From the NCBI GenBank assembly GCA_008973525.1, contig WACJ01000516.1, positions 868,001 through 932,000 of the forward strand: 64,000 bases of DNA. The letters run 5' to 3'. Of this stretch, positions 11,600-24,671 are shown piece by piece; the stretch's first letter is position 1; the number at the start of each line of letters is the position of its first letter. Origin of the DNA: Stenopsyche tienmushanensis. Lineage: Eukaryota; Arthropoda; Insecta; Trichoptera; Stenopsychidae. Position numbers and translations under genes: made by a program. The notes under the pieces are model-generated. The model had not been told where the DNA came from and did not search any database. It saw only the letters and a program-made list of their open reading frames with translations.

Positions 11600-14500
11600 C
11601 GGGCCCAAAGATGATCAGCTTACTTAGATGGAACCCTGACTAAATTGAAGCTAATTATCAGGATAGCTTTAGCGAATTGGCGTAGAAGTGCTACAGGGTG
11701 GATTGAAATCAGAAAAGTAAGATACTATTAGTTTGTTAGGAATGTTTATTTTAACGCTTCGGAAGAGAGAGATCCCATCTATCAGACATCGCAATGATGA
11801 GTCTCTTCCTGAAGCATATCCTAGGGTATGTATATCTAATAATATAAGGATGGCTTATCAAATATCTGCTGTCTTTCAAAATAAGCTTTAATTTGAATCG
11901 GGAAGATGTGTTTTAAATGTGCTTTTCCGCTTATTGTAAATGACTGTCAAAGAGCTTAGAAACGCGTAAAAATATGAGTGATAAACATATGTCATTTAAG
12001 TAAAAAATATATCCTTTTTTACATTATATCACGATGGCTGATGTCGTTGCTAATTTATCACATCCAGATCTCATTAATCACCGAATTGTTAACGGCAAAC
12101 TAGCATCAATTAATTAATTAAGACTCGCACAATTAATCTTTTTCCCAAAGCAATAACATTGCCTATTCGAAGGGCATTGTTTTAATAGTAAATAATCGCA
12201 TTTATATCCTTTTTGTTTATGCTATTGAATGTGAAAAGCCTTTTTAATGAACAATACCTTCATCATCAAATAAAAGTCTTCTCCGAAAGCCTTTTGACTA
12301 CAAAGGAAACGACTTCTATTTTTAGTTAATTAAAAACCTTCACAACTCACATGTATTTGCTGAACGATATAATAAAATGCACGCAGAGTGCCAGCTTTCA
12401 ACGTTCATTTTTCGTCGCGACCAAACAGTTTACGGGCTCTTCTTTAAAAGTTAACGACTATTTTGCGTGATACTACTACAAGCTTATTTCTTTAAGATGC
12501 TTATACGTATTGATAAAAAGTCATTGAAAACAAAAATTGTATTCTATGATCTCTAACGTGGTGTTGAGCTAAAAAAATATTAGTATTTTCAGGAACATCT
12601 TGAATTGATCAAAACAATTTTCTATATTTACTTAATTTTAAATTCACCAAACTATGTAATCAGCATCAATTCGATGCACTATGGTAATTTTCGATAATGC
12701 TGTTCAAAGTTTTTTCCTATTTTCTCATGGTCATTTCTTCCTTTTATTTATTGAATCTCTTCAGTTTGTACTTTTTCAGATTCAGCAAATCCGAAACTGA
12801 AATAAAGAGATTATAGTTTTTGCATTATCTTAATAAACCGATTAGTTAAGCTCTTCAATATTTATAAAATATATTATTTGGACTTCTGTGTGACACTTGC
12901 ATTATGCGAATCCATACTTCATCACATTCCTGACATTTTTGACGCGAATAGTGATTTAGTGGGCACAGTTCAAAAGCGTATGTAAGTTTGCCACATCTGT
13001 AGACTTAGGATGACATTGATTGATTAGAAGAAACTGAAATAATGGCTGCTTAGTGGCATGTTAGCAAATTCCTAATGCAACTTTAATAGCACTTTTCCGT
13101 AAATATACAACGCGTGGCTACCCTTGCCTACAGTTTAAAATTTATTGCCTCTTTAACATCATCGTGCCGCATTCCGAACATTGACATACCATCCAAGCAC
13201 GTTCAGATACGAGCAATTTGTTATTTAGCTGTGCTTTCTCAGTGTTGCTGTATAATAACGTTTAATGGTGGAACCTTCATCAGCTGCCCTAGATAGGGGA
13301 TGCTCAAAGTTTTACATGACGAGGGCTGCTCTAGAGATGTGCATGAAAATGTTGGAAAATCATCAGAGCATTCTGCTGGTAAATAATAAGTTAAAAGATT
13401 CAAACATTTTGCTTTTAATTCGATCGCTTCAGTAGCCGGTGGGAAAATATTTATATATAATAGATTTTAGGACTGTCTAGTATATAACCTTGTTCAATAC
13501 ATCAACTATGTTTTATATTAAATCCTCTTATAATAGTTATTATTGGCTCATGTTAGACATTAATCATTACATTTTTTGTTTAAGTTTATCTATCTATTAT
13601 ATATAAAATTATTTAAAGCGTTGCCTTTTAAATTATAATAATAAATATTCAACAAGAAAATGACATGAAATGCTTTAAGCAGAATATGAACAGCGAATTC
13701 TACAACACTTCTGCTAATTTATTCATGATATCCTTTGAATATGCACAAGCTCCAAGTTCAGTAAGTTAAACATGATCTACTATGATCTTTCTTCACGTTC
13801 TTAGATCATTTTAATGAAAAATTAACAATTTCCCTTTTTCAACTATTGTTGAAGGTTCAGTTGTTGCTACTAAATTGTTAATTTGCGATAAGTCAAGCTC
13901 ATGGAAGGTTAGCTAAAAATATTTTTGATATGAAGGGATTTTTATATTAAGAAGTTGCTCAAATCGCGAGATTAAATTCGATATAATGCCAAGGGACGAT
14001 TCGATATGGAGCAAAGACAAACCAGATTTATAAACTGGATGAACGGATTTTCGAAGAATTCGCATAGAAATATTAACAATACGACGAAATCCGTGATTGA
14101 TCAAACATCTTATCTGCTGGGGTCCATAATTTTGAGAGATTTTCTGGATTAAACGAGCGCAACAATTTTTACGTCACCATAAAAAGAGGACAAGGGAAAA
14201 TCTTATTCTCTTTCGGGAAATAAGATCCTTTGTAAAAATTGCTCTTCCTGCCATCTGATGCCAGTAATACTTATTTCGCTCGGAATAAAATAAAACTTTA
14301 CTCCAATATTAACTTTATAATAAAATTGATACCTTTTTTTAGATGAAATCTAGGAAAAGGGTGCCCTTCTTGAATGTAGTTTTTCATAATTTAACAACGA
14401 CTTTTCCAAAATAATTTAACTTTTTAAGTTATTTAAAAATATTCCTTTTCAAAAGATCATAATTATTTTTCACACCAACAGGTTTCAAAATAATTAAAGA

Positions 14501-15111
14501 CCTTGTGGTGGTTGAAGTTGTTGATATAGTGGGCTAATTTCTGGATGCTTATTAAAATGATTCAAGTTCAAATACAGATTATTGAACAAATTTCACACGT
14601 ACGTCTTATATATAACTTAACATTAAAAAAGTATTTTGCCAGGATCTCATATCCTATAAGAATTTATGTATTCAAATAACTTATAGATCATGATAAATCT
14701 GTGCGAAAATCTTCATAGAAAATAACAGATAGTGCATAGTGCATGTTAAAAAGAAAACAAATAAGCATTATTTTAGCAAAAATCGATAAAAATCAATACT
14801 ATCCATCAATAAGGTTTTTCCATTAAATCATTCCAGTTCTTCAAATTTTAGCTATGGTTTTTTTAAAATATAATTTACATTTTAGATATTATCATCTATC
14901 CCTGGAAAAAAATCAACAATGGAAGTTCCCTGCTAAAAAAACAGCAGGATATATTAAATACTATTGAATAGGTGGTGTCAATAAAAAAAATTAAGTAAGT
15001 AAGTAAGATCTACCGAAATTTATCTTTATTTTGATGAATTTCTCACACATTATCACTATTTATAAATCATCTCATTATTTACATTTTTAGGGACATGATA
15101 TTAAAATAAAT
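11600..15111. other. No supported gene
   Basis: Long AT-rich sequence. Slightly denser open frames at 13114-13296 (plus) and 13913-14104 (minus) have no recognisable domain. Around 11795-11830 a short block resembles 55145-55185 in a collagen intron, so at least one more dispersed repeat is present. Confidence 0.45.
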
Positions 15112-15240
15112 CTGGGTCGGGACGATAGATTGGAAATATTAATACTTCCAATCTCCCAAATTTATTAGTACGGTAGAGATATTCTCCACAATCTAAATTT
15201 GAAATCAAATTTGACAAGAGTCTATGTCTGTTATATCGAT
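15112..15240 (-). mobile_element. tRNA-derived SINE copy, head eroded
   Basis: This copy shows the 3' body well: GGGTCGGGACGATAGATTGG, then AATCTCCCAAATTTATTAGT and CACAATCTAAATTTGAAATC. These correspond to the tail and B-box side of the copy at 60940-61092 in reverse orientation. The A-box side has decayed. Confidence 0.5.
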
Positions 15241-15554
15241 GATATTTTTATTCTACTAAAACACGAAAAGAGGATAAAACTAATTAAATAGGTCATCTAT
15301 ATTTAAAATCATCTTTCCAGCAGCAATGTAATGTTTTTAATAGAACTTTAATCTCTACGATAGAATTTAAGCCATTTTTAACATTTGAAACAATTCTTGA
15401 GTATTCAAAGAATTATGAAATAAATTTTAAGAGACGTTTCTACCGTGTTGGTTCAAAATAATCTTTTTTTTCTTTCTTCGTGTATCGATAAGAACCAATG
15501 TTTAAGAATAACTTTGGTAGATTTCAAGTCGATACAAATAAAATTTGCTAAGTT

Positions 15555-15790
15555 ATAGGCCGATGAGGAGAAGCTTCGCTTCGCAAAGCTGAGGGGAGGT
15601 AAGGCTTTAAACGCGTTTTTCTCGAAACTACTTTTTCCAAGTTCATGGAAGAGCTTTCACACGCCTTAGAAGAGTATTCTTTATGAAATTTGGTAGGCAC
15701 GTGTATAATAAACGTCTTCATCGTATAGACTACAATTATATAAAAATATTCAACTTTTTTTTTTAATTAACAAAAAACTACAAAAATAGA
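15555..15790 (+). repeat. 3' tail of a repeated TE family
   Basis: The segment has GCGTTTTTCTCGAAACTACT followed by an AT-rich non-coding tail. The same TTTCTCGAAAC signature follows the coding relic at 21800-22451 and, in reverse, the one at 29908-30446. No coding part is left in this copy. Confidence 0.4.
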
Positions 15791-16548
15791 TGGTAAAAAC
15801 ACACTTTTTTCTTCAATCGCTCACTATTTTTTTATTTTTTAATATTTCTTCATAACTATAGTCTATACTATACACGACATTATACAAAGTAAAAATATGT
15901 TTCATTTTTTTGCTGCAAATAACTTGTCCTGGACTTAGGACTTCCATGGTGAAGAATGTCATCGCTCGTCCATTGACATACGTGGCTCCCCCTACTCCCA
16001 CTACTATACTTTGTCAAACTTTAAAAAATATTTTTATATTCAATAAAGATCGCCTAGTCAACATACTAAATATCAACATTCTATATTTAATATTTTTTGC
16101 ATAAAAAAATGCTATAAAATCGATCTCTTTTAGGCCCAACAAGGTAAAAAAGTCCCTTAAGTTTGTAAAATATTGGGTTGATTTAAAAGTATAAATTATA
16201 TCTTTTTATATTAAAATTGGTATTAAAACTGAAGCATAAAAATCATATGCGAAATTTTCCACTTAATAAGGAACAAATAACTATAAATTTAATCTGTTTA
16301 ATGCATTTGGTTTTGTAATACGTATTTTATCGATTAATCATAAGTCGCTCGTTATCATTTTGTCTTAGAAAATGAAAATATTTGGAAAGCACTCTAAAAT
16401 ATATTTCGTTAAATTAGAAATTCACTTAATTAATTTACACAATAGTATTTTTTAGAGAGCTCTCAGGTCTCACCATGGCTTCGTCTAATTAAGTACTCAA
16501 TTTAAGTCTGATAGAGTGACTAAAAATAATTTTAAAATGATTACTTAC

Positions 16549-17125
16549 CCCTGACCAGTGTGAGTATTCCCAAAGGCATCACCAGCACAGCAACCATGAG
16601 ATCCGTCACAGCCAAAGACATCAGAAAGTAATTGGTGACATTTTGAAGTCGTCGCTCCCAACAAATGGCCAAGCAGACCAATATGTTCCCAGCAGCCGTT
16701 GCCAACACCAAAAGGAGGGCCAGAAGCGCCCACCAATTGTCCAAACCTGCTTCATCCTGCACTTCGAAACCTTCGTAGGTGGGTGTCACTAATCTCCAAT
16801 CCCCGATCACATCACTGACATTAGCCAAGCCTATAGTCACATTTTTTGAGTCGAATGTCCATCCATAATATAAAAAAGTTGTGTTCTCTTCCATCGTCCT
16901 CGTTGATGTGGCAACCATTTCGTCCCTGACGCCATACATTTCACTGGGGAGCACTTCACTAATATTCGTTTGAATCCCATTATTTAGGTCGTAATAGACG
17001 TCGTACGGGTCGAGGTTCGTCTTGGCGAGGCTCAGATTGTATTTGTGTTTTTCGTGACGCAAACGATGAGCTTTGTCGTAAATATTCAAATCGACTTTGA
17101 TATTTGAACCATCAGCTGCCAACAT
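16549..17125 (-). CDS. Dop2R: D2-like dopamine receptor, first coding exon
   Basis: This exon encodes the N-terminus of a class A (rhodopsin-like) amine GPCR, most like arthropod D2-like dopamine receptors, which signal through Gi/o at the plasma membrane. The 192 whole codons start at the ATG at 17123-17125, with an in-frame stop five codons upstream. Residues 1-130 form an extracellular tail with five N-glycosylation sequons (N30, N54, N81, N95, N102). TM1 spans about 132-155 with the conserved GN pair (N147). TM2 follows [20 protein letters not shown], with D175 as the sodium-site Asp. The exon ends GILTLVR-G at a good donor (GTAAGT), leaving one base of a Gly codon. No TM3-TM7 exon was recognised to the left, so the following intron is large or the rest lies outside the window. 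D2-like is favoured over octopamine or serotonin types by the TM1-TM2 wording, from memory. Confidence 0.85.
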
Positions 17126-17379
17126 TATGACAATATGTTAACACATATCGCCTAATTTATTCGCCATGTATCTTTGAAGATACAATCAACTTCGACGTAT
17201 AAGGGATTGTCACTCATACCTTGAATCTTCGAAATAAATTTAACTAATGTAATAATGTTATTTTAACTTAAAAATTAATAACAACTTTTTTAGAGGTTTT
17301 TAGAGGTCGCTACCATAAGTCAAAGTTTCAGAAAAACGTTGTATGGTCAACAAATCTGCATCAATCAAAGTTACATTCT
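17126..17379. promoter_or_regulatory. Upstream flank of the dopamine receptor exon
   Basis: This AT-rich stretch lies directly upstream of the receptor start codon and could hold 5' UTR, an upstream intron border or promoter. No specific element is convincing. Confidence 0.25.
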
Positions 17380-18397
17380 ATTGGTGAAGTATTACGTTTA
17401 TGTTTTAACACTACAGCTGTAAAAACCGGCTAGAAAAATGGAATATGTGTTCTTCTGGAGCAGAAAATGGAAAAACAATATGCTTTGCCTAGTGTTTCTC
17501 CATCATATAATGGCAATTATATTAGAAGTTGTAGTGAATTAATCGCTCGGTCCATCTAATGCTCCTGATATCCAATTGTTTAAAAGATTTAAGAAGAACT
17601 GGGACAAAATTTATCAAAGTGATTATAAAACAGTAATTTATGATATCACGTCCTCAAAAATTATAGAAAATATTACTATAGACAGGATTTCTTTTGATCA
17701 AATACAACTTCAAGTGTATCAACCTCGAAATGGCTATAAAGATTTACTGAATCTTTCCATCATTTACTTGGGAGGAATTCCTGAAAAAGTAGTTTCATTT
17801 AGGTGGTTTGCTGGTCTTCACTGTGCTAAATGGATGGCTAAAGCTATGTGTTACTTGAAAAAAAAATTAAACATCAGTTTAAACTGACGAAAATGAAAAT
17901 GAAAACAATGAAAGATACTTGTCTTTTCACAATCGTTATATACAATATATAAAATATTGCTATCAAGCCCCTGTCGGATATTCAGCACCAAGAAACGACT
18001 TATAATTATTAAAAGACCTGGTATCCTTTGAAAATATAAACCAAACAATGGCCAAAGTTACAAAAAAAGTTAAGTTAGGTAGAAGATTGCTCGAAAAGAA
18101 AAAGCATCGATGTCGAATACATCACCGAAAAAAGCATAGAAGACTTTGTGACTAGCAACTATTTATGATTTTTCCAGATGCTAGGTATTTCACCACAGTT
18201 TTTGAATAAAAAATGTTAAAACTTGGTAGGATGACTCTGATTTTAAGGCTACAAAGAAAATGGTCCATTTTATGGAGGTAGTGAATGATATTGTTGAGCG
18301 TGGTGTTATCTTAATGAAGAAATATAATAAATTGATGACAATCGACGAAGAGCTTTTGTTAGTAAAAGCTTACAGAAAGACATATCCTAATACATAA
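17380..18397 (+). mobile_element. Decayed ORF of a repeated TE-like family
   Basis: Several collinear blocks survive in changing frames. They are CFNTTAVKTG then GICVLLEQKMEK near 17410-17480; a frame of about 100 codons at 17576-17887 with DLLNLSIIYLGGIPEKVVSF and AGLHCAKWMAKAMCYLK; and, after frameshifts, KMVHFMEVVNDIVERGVIL then IDEELLLVKAYRKTYPNT up to a stop at 18395-18397. From memory this order belongs to an unnamed multi-copy protein family common in arthropod and cnidarian genomes and linked to transposons. I cannot give it a superfamily. This copy is dead. Confidence 0.55.
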
Positions 18398-18399
18398 AG

Positions 18400-20392
18400 A
18401 TTAACGCTTATATTCTAAATATTTATGATTCAATATTAAAATGGTATCTTTATTTGTAATCTAAACATTAATTTTACATATAAATGTTTTATATGAACAA
18501 ATACAAGTTAGTGATTAAAACAATGTTTTAATTTTTTAATGAAAATTCAAACCATGCTAGCGACCCCTAAATACTATTTTTAAAACTGAAAAAAATACTA
18601 AAATAGTTTTTTAGGATGGAAAAACAAGTGAGAGGTTGACCGATCGAATATTGGAAAAACGAATAAGGACTAACCTAATGGTCACGAATCTTATAGATTG
18701 TGGATTTTTAGCCGTACTAATTCATTTGAGAAATGGAAAACATAATAATTATAAACTTGTCGATTATCTCATTAGAGATTTAGTCGAATCTGCTTCTGAA
18801 TATGGTTGATAAAGTAAGACAGGGGCAGCAATAAGTAACTGATCAATCATGCAGATATCATTTCACTCATATACCCTCTCCTACCTATATATTCCTGTTG
18901 AAATAAATTCATCCTAATTTTGACACATATGAAGAAATAAATTTGATACATAAAGTAAAATTTTATACTTCTTAAAAAAATCCACTATGGAAGAATATCT
19001 GATAACAATCATGACACCTTTAGAAATTTGTTTTCCTGTGGAAAGTGTTATAAAATGTCAATGACAATAGATAATCTCTTAATGTTGAGCTATTTTAGAA
19101 AGATTATAAGTTAATAATTTGTTTTTTGAGTTTATAAAAAAGACTTAAACTTTAATAATTGCCTAGAAAGTTTCCATAAGGAAAGTTAATGTTTACGCTG
19201 TTGAGTGGCTGGCAACGAGCGTTAGTATATAAGTTTGCAAACTTTTCAATTGACGCCTAAAAATCGAATGAAATACCCTCTTATGCCATTTTTATTTTAT
19301 ATTTATATTATTAAAATATCGGTCTTGTGCAATTTACGTTTATATCAAAGTAAACGGTTCAAAATTAACAGTCGATATTGGCTTTCTTAAGGTCTGTATT
19401 TTAATTGGATTTTTTTCCTCCGTCTGTGGGAGATAAAATGGATTCCTTTCAAATCCTCCGAAATAACGATATTTTAAGTCTAATGCTGGAATAAGACGAT
19501 GGGTTAAATTGTGGATTGGGAAAGGCTTACATCAATTTAAGATTGGCACTCCCTCGCCACAGTCACAGCGATTGAAAAATCTCCCAATGCGCAAAAAAAT
19601 TCCGAAGAAAATTAATCTCATCAAAAAATGAAATACAATAAAAAATCCATAATTTCCCGACGAATCCCATCTGTCTTAGAATTACATTAAGAAGGGATTC
19701 GATCACTTTTTTCTTTCGAATGGTGCTAAAAACTTCACGTCCATTGATTTATTACATTTCCAATTGTCACCCTTTTCATCGCATCCCTCCAATCAAAATT
19801 ATTGCGTTCAAACATTCGTCCACGAGTACTGAATTTTCATTAGATTATTAATAAAACCGGGAAATATATCGGTTATTGATGATGACGTGAATATGTCCTA
19901 CGGCATTTACCTTAGGCAAACACTGTGTAAATAGGATAATAAACACGATTCAGAGGCGTTTCGATATTGAATGATCAAGTTATTTGTTGAATAAACAAAT
20001 TTTAGTTTAATATTTTAATGCGTTCTATTACCACAGTGTACGACTTAACAAAACTGAACTGAATAAACAATCTATATATGGGTCTAATGAATTTACATAT
20101 CGATATTACACATATAACGAGCAAATCGGAAAGCTAAATGTTACCAAATTCACACAGTTGCAATTCAATAACAAAATTTTTGGCTTAATATAGGCTTATT
20201 TCTATGTATTTAATACAATTTTATTCTGGCTTAAAAATGAAAACATGTAATATTATATATTCGCAATGGAATTTAAAAAGCAATTGTGCTGTTTTTTTCC
20301 GAATATGTAATTTTTAAACATATTAAATTTAGATATGACACTATATTATATATATATATATATATATATAATAATATTCATAACAAACTGTA
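18400..20392. other. No supported gene; AT microsatellite at the end
   Basis: AT-rich with no assignable frame. A pure TA/AT run of about 29 bases lies at 20343-20371, just outside the mariner terminal repeat. Upstream exons of the coding fragment at 20884-21328 could lie here but none was recognised. Confidence 0.45.
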
Positions 20393-20883
20393 TTAGGTCA
20401 ATCCAAAAGTTCGTGCGCATTTTTGGAATTTTTTAAAAATAGTGTAAATAAAGTACAATTTAACATTTTAATCAATTTTCCTCCATTATATATCATTTTT
20501 TGCCATATTACAGGTAGATTTTTAATTCCATTGCTGTAGAAAGACACTAGGTTTGAGTCCAAAAAACCTGAAAATCTATTTTATACATCCTGTTTAGAAT
20601 TTAACTTTTTCCCTAGTAAAAAAATTGTAACGCACGAAATAAGTGAAAATCATTTGGGATAATATCCGGGGAATAAGCAGGATGTGACAAAGCTCCCAAT
20701 TAAATTCAATAATTTTTTATAGCGTTGTTTGACTTGTAAGCAATCTAGCGTTATCATGATGAAACAACACTTTCTTGATATTCACCAATCGTGGGCGTTT
20801 TTAATAAATCCTAAGTTTAAAATACACTGTAAACATCTGCATTAATAGTTTGATTTGGTTCTCACTATAAATTCAATATCGGT
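20393..20883 (-). mobile_element. 3' half of a mariner element
   Basis: The plus strand starts with the mariner-type terminal repeat TTAGGTCAATCCAAAAGTTC. Read on the minus strand, the coding relic gives EPNQTINADVY, then KKIIEFNWEL-like words across frameshifts, then SHPAYSPDIIPNDFHLFRAL, the well-known region after the last catalytic Asp. The third catalytic motif, HHDNAR, is present in a shifted frame. The 5' half and left repeat are absent: the relic stops at about 20883, against unrelated coding-like sequence. Confidence 0.75.
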
Positions 20884-21328
20884 ATGAAATTAATTGACAT
20901 GGCTTTGTCTTATGCAAATCCAGAATACAGATACACATTAGGAAATTCAGCAGTTGCTTTGTTTCAAAAGCTAAAGTTCGATCAAACGCCTTCTAAATGG
21001 GGCAATGATATTAAGAAGTTTGCTAATGCTTTAAAGTAATTTGCATACTATCAAAATATATTAACTCTCAAGCTATGTTCTATATCAATCGCATTGTATT
21101 TTTCATCTCGTCTTTGTTTTCAGATACAATGTTGTCGTCAACTTAAAATTGAATCATGGAGCTTATTCCACGAATGTTACTCGCTTTGTGCCGTCGTTTC
21201 TATTCTCATATTTCTATTGGGACCGGTTTATTGATAAAGAAAAGCTATGCTTTGAAAAGTCCACTGGCCGAAACAGAACTCATTGTTTCTTTGCCTTTGC
21301 CAAAAACAGTTATGCATCTGCCAACTAA
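20884..21328 (+). CDS. Unrecognised two-exon coding fragment, 3' end of a gene
   Basis: Two frames join cleanly across a short intron. Exon a, open from at least 20884 to 21035, ends TTA-AA before GTAATT. Exon b starts at 21124 after TTTGTTTTCAG, runs to TAA at 21326-21328, and overlaps an AATAAA signal at 21328-21333. Joined, the last 121 residues include GNSAVALFQKLKFDQTPSKW, FANALKYNVVVNLKLNHG and FSYFYWDRFIDKEKLCF. The composition is balanced, with an N-V-T and an N-R-T sequon and two cysteines suggesting a secreted or lumenal end. A usable acceptor (CAAATCCAG) at 20921-20923 could start exon a at 20924. Upstream, a mariner relic abuts. Either the mariner sits in an intron of a live gene, or this is a gene remnant. 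I do not recognise the family. Confidence 0.4.
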
Positions 21329-21799
21329 ATAAAAAACACGGGAATGATCTGAATTCTGAAATATTTTGATTGGCCTTCCAGATATAAAAGACATTTTGTT
21401 GAAAATTTCAAAATACAGAATGCATTAAAATGGTCCAAGATGAAAGGGTCATCTCACTTTATCACGTCAGAAAAATGGTTTTTTTTTCTCATTTTTCGAA
21501 AGTACATATCTCTAAGAATGTCATCTATAATTTTAATGAAGATATTCAGATTATTTCAATGCTTTACAGCTAATTCGCGAAATTTGCTCGAAGTAATCAC
21601 TCTGTCCAGATTGCGCCCCAGCGGCTCTGAAACCACCGCAATCGTAGACTTTCCCTTATACCTCCTTTTGTTTGCAGACCAGAAGTTCTTGTTGGGGACC
21701 TTTCTTATCTTTATTCTAATAAAGGAGCAAATTAAGTCAAAAAATTTTAACACAGATTTAAAAAGGCGAATATGCAAGTGAACAGTAAGAGCACAAAAA
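21329..21799. other. No supported gene
   Basis: This lies between the coding fragment and the TE relic. Overlapping open frames at 21440-21781 on both strands have no recognisable domain and may be decayed upstream parts of the TE family that follows. Confidence 0.4.
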
Positions 21800-22800
21800 G
21801 AAAGAGCTCCGTACGAAATCCTTCGAAAATCGAACAGCTAACTAATGAATTGATAAAAGATTTATATAATTATTATACCTTAGTTATCTGCCGATATCCT
21901 GACTCAATATAAAATATGAAAAATGCTATTTGGGTCACATACTATCATAATTTTTCGACTGATGAAGCCCCTCAGCATTCACACTGTCCTGAAGGCGCAG
22001 ATTCTTGATGCGAATGGCAGAAACATGCAACTACAAGTTCATTATATTTTTATAAGTATCCTCCTAATCTCAACATCCTCCTTATGAAGAATTTACGTCT
22101 GATGATTGAATTGGAAAGGTGTCTTGGTTCAAACACACAAAATAACAATGAGAGTTCCAAAGCGCGTGTATGGTCTTTAGTACCGAAACATTTTTTTGTG
22201 TCCCAAAATTACTGAAAATCACAACACATATGGCAGCTTGTATTTTTAATGAAATATTTGAAACTATTCTAAGAATAATGGTTGCAATGGGAATCTTAAT
22301 CGGTTCAGGTACCTTATACGCCTTGCCAACTGCCGAGGCTCCGAATCTTTTAAAGAAGCTAGAAAAGCTCACAGAGACGCCAGATCAGCCAAAAAATACG
22401 AGGCTGAGATTACTGAAGGATTTATTTTATGAAGCTGGAGTTGCTGATTAGAAGTATCTTTTCCTTTTCGACAAATTTTAAGTACTTAAAACATTAAACG
22501 TGTTTTTCTCGAAACGACATTTTTGCATGTGGTGTTGAAAGAATTTCGAAAGATCAAGTCGTCGATTGGTCTGAAATTTTACAAGCTTATTTTACACATG
22601 TTTGGCTATGTCATAGCGACATTTATACATATTAAGAATCTTTTTAGCTATTTGTTTCATATAAACCTGGATTCAAAATATTGTGGTATAGTGATAAGTG
22701 ATTTCATTGATATTACGCTTGGCTTTTCTAAGTTTTAAAAGCTATCGATTACATGACAACAAAGAGGTAATATTGGATTTAGACATGGATATACAATTTT
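21800..22800 (+). mobile_element. Repeated TE-family ORF relic (copy A) with 3' tail
   Basis: Blocks appear in order over changing frames: SKIEQLTNELIKDLYNYYT, then CRYPDSI and MKNAIWVTYYHNFSTDEAPQ, then HCPEGADS followed by a stop where Trp is expected and CEWQKHA, then LERCLGSNTQNNNESS and RVWSLVPKHFF. A frame of about 90 codons at 22170-22451 follows, ending YEAGVAD and a stop. A parallel frame before that end reads ARKAHRDARSAKKYEAE, so a frameshift separates the two. The tail at 22495-22530 has TTTTTCTCGAAAC. The layout matches copy B at 29400-30446. From memory it is a common arthropod/cnidarian repeat ORF without a secure superfamily name. Not functional. Confidence 0.6.
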
Positions 22801-24671
22801 TTGAAAAATGAATTTGCATGCAGCCGAAAATGGCAATGACAGAGCGATTTGCTAACTGATTATATATATTATATAATACCACAAATCAGTAGTAAAAATC
22901 GATACAATGCTAAAAAAATCTTGATTGCTAAAAGATAATGAGTAGATAGCTTATGTTAGCAAAAGAGATGAATTTATCTATTACCACATTGATATTTTAA
23001 TATTGCAAAGTAGCCCTACTCTCAAGCAAATAGGATACCTCGCATATTTATATTTACAATATTTTCCTCCATTATACTAAATAAGAAAAGTAATTATAGT
23101 ACGGAAGCCAGCAATATTATTTATGTAATTATTCCTAGAAAGCTGATACTTTCTCATTTTGTTGTTTTCATATTATAAGTAATCAAAACGGTAGTCTACG
23201 GCGATTTTTTGTTACCGAAATTTATAACAGCTTTTGAGACCTGTAAATAAACATTATATAAATATTTTATACCTACAATACTGGAACTGTGTTGTAACTG
23301 ATTATAATAAATATTTATGATTATAATAATTAATATTGCAATGCTTTCAAAGATGCAATACTTCGATCAAATTCCCGCGCTACCATTTTGGCAATGTCTA
23401 TCGAAGCTCTAGCTACCTTAAATCGAAAGTAGACGCCGTTTATTCAACAATAATTAACATAAACTACTTATAGACATAAAAGCACCTTTGAAGATTTTAA
23501 TTTAATGTCGGTATGTATAATTATTCAAGTTTCGAAAACAGTCTTTAATGCCCACAACGTAGAAAGCTTGGTAGACTGTAAATCTCCTGATTTACATTAT
23601 ATAAACACTGACTGAAACCAAAATTAACTTTAAAGAAATGAGTGCAAAATTTCGGTAGAATATTTAAGTAGATTGTATAAATGTGTATAGAACAGATCCA
23701 CTCATTTATTGCACAATTTTTTTTGCAAATAAAGGTTGTTATTATTATAACTATTGTATATTTACAATGTATACATTCGATAGAAATAAGATAAGATTAT
23801 CATTCATTATACTTATCAAAAACGTTGATAAACACTTTCTTGCGTTTTTATTATTAATGGAGAATCTAGATTGATAAAATGACAGTTTTGAAATCCATAA
23901 TCAGTTTATTATGATCTGTCAACATTCGATTGTTAGATAATGATATCAAGAATAATAAGATATGATATGTAATGCTGGAATTATGAGATAATGTATGTGA
24001 TTTAGTATTTCGATATTTTTGCTGTTATTTTAATTTATTTTATAAACGATGTATTATACTAGCTTAAAGTCATTATATTATTTAATTTATTAAAAGATTA
24101 AAAACCCAATCAAAACTTATCACGTGATTACAATACAAATAGCCTCACTTCTTTCTATGTTCTAAATCTGTAAATTTATTACACCGAAGTAGTTTCAAAT
24201 AATTCTGAATTTACAAATATTTAAAATCTACATCATTATAAAGGATCTCATTTATTCATATAGACCTGAATAAAAAATGAACTTGTCGTCCTAACAAAAA
24301 AATCTGTTTTAAGTCAAATTTATCAAATGTTAGAGCACTTATTTAAATCTGATTGCAGTTGAATATGTCAAGTGTTTTCTCAAATTGTAATAATAAAAAA
24401 AACAATATGACTGTAATAGCGGAGTCAATCCTGACATTTTTATACATATGTGACTTCCAAAATGAAAAATTTTCCTATTTAGGATATAATAAAAATGGAG
24501 ACGTATTTTTTAAATAATTTTTTTTGCTATGTCGGTTTGTATTTTCAGCGAAGTCTCACTCTGTAGTCAGCAGACCGTATAATGTTAAATATGAGTACAT
24601 TCTACAAGTTTTCATGAAAAATTCAAAAATATTATATATTTTAGGGAGCTTAAAATAAAACATTATCAATT
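22801..24671. other. No supported gene
   Basis: Very AT-rich with only short chance frames. No hairpin, RNA gene or repeat family was recognised. Confidence 0.5.

Noticed and set aside
16545..16736. Alternative minus frame overlapping the receptor exon
   Set aside because: Another frame of the same exon; only the chosen frame gives TM1, TM2 and the conserved Asn and Asp.
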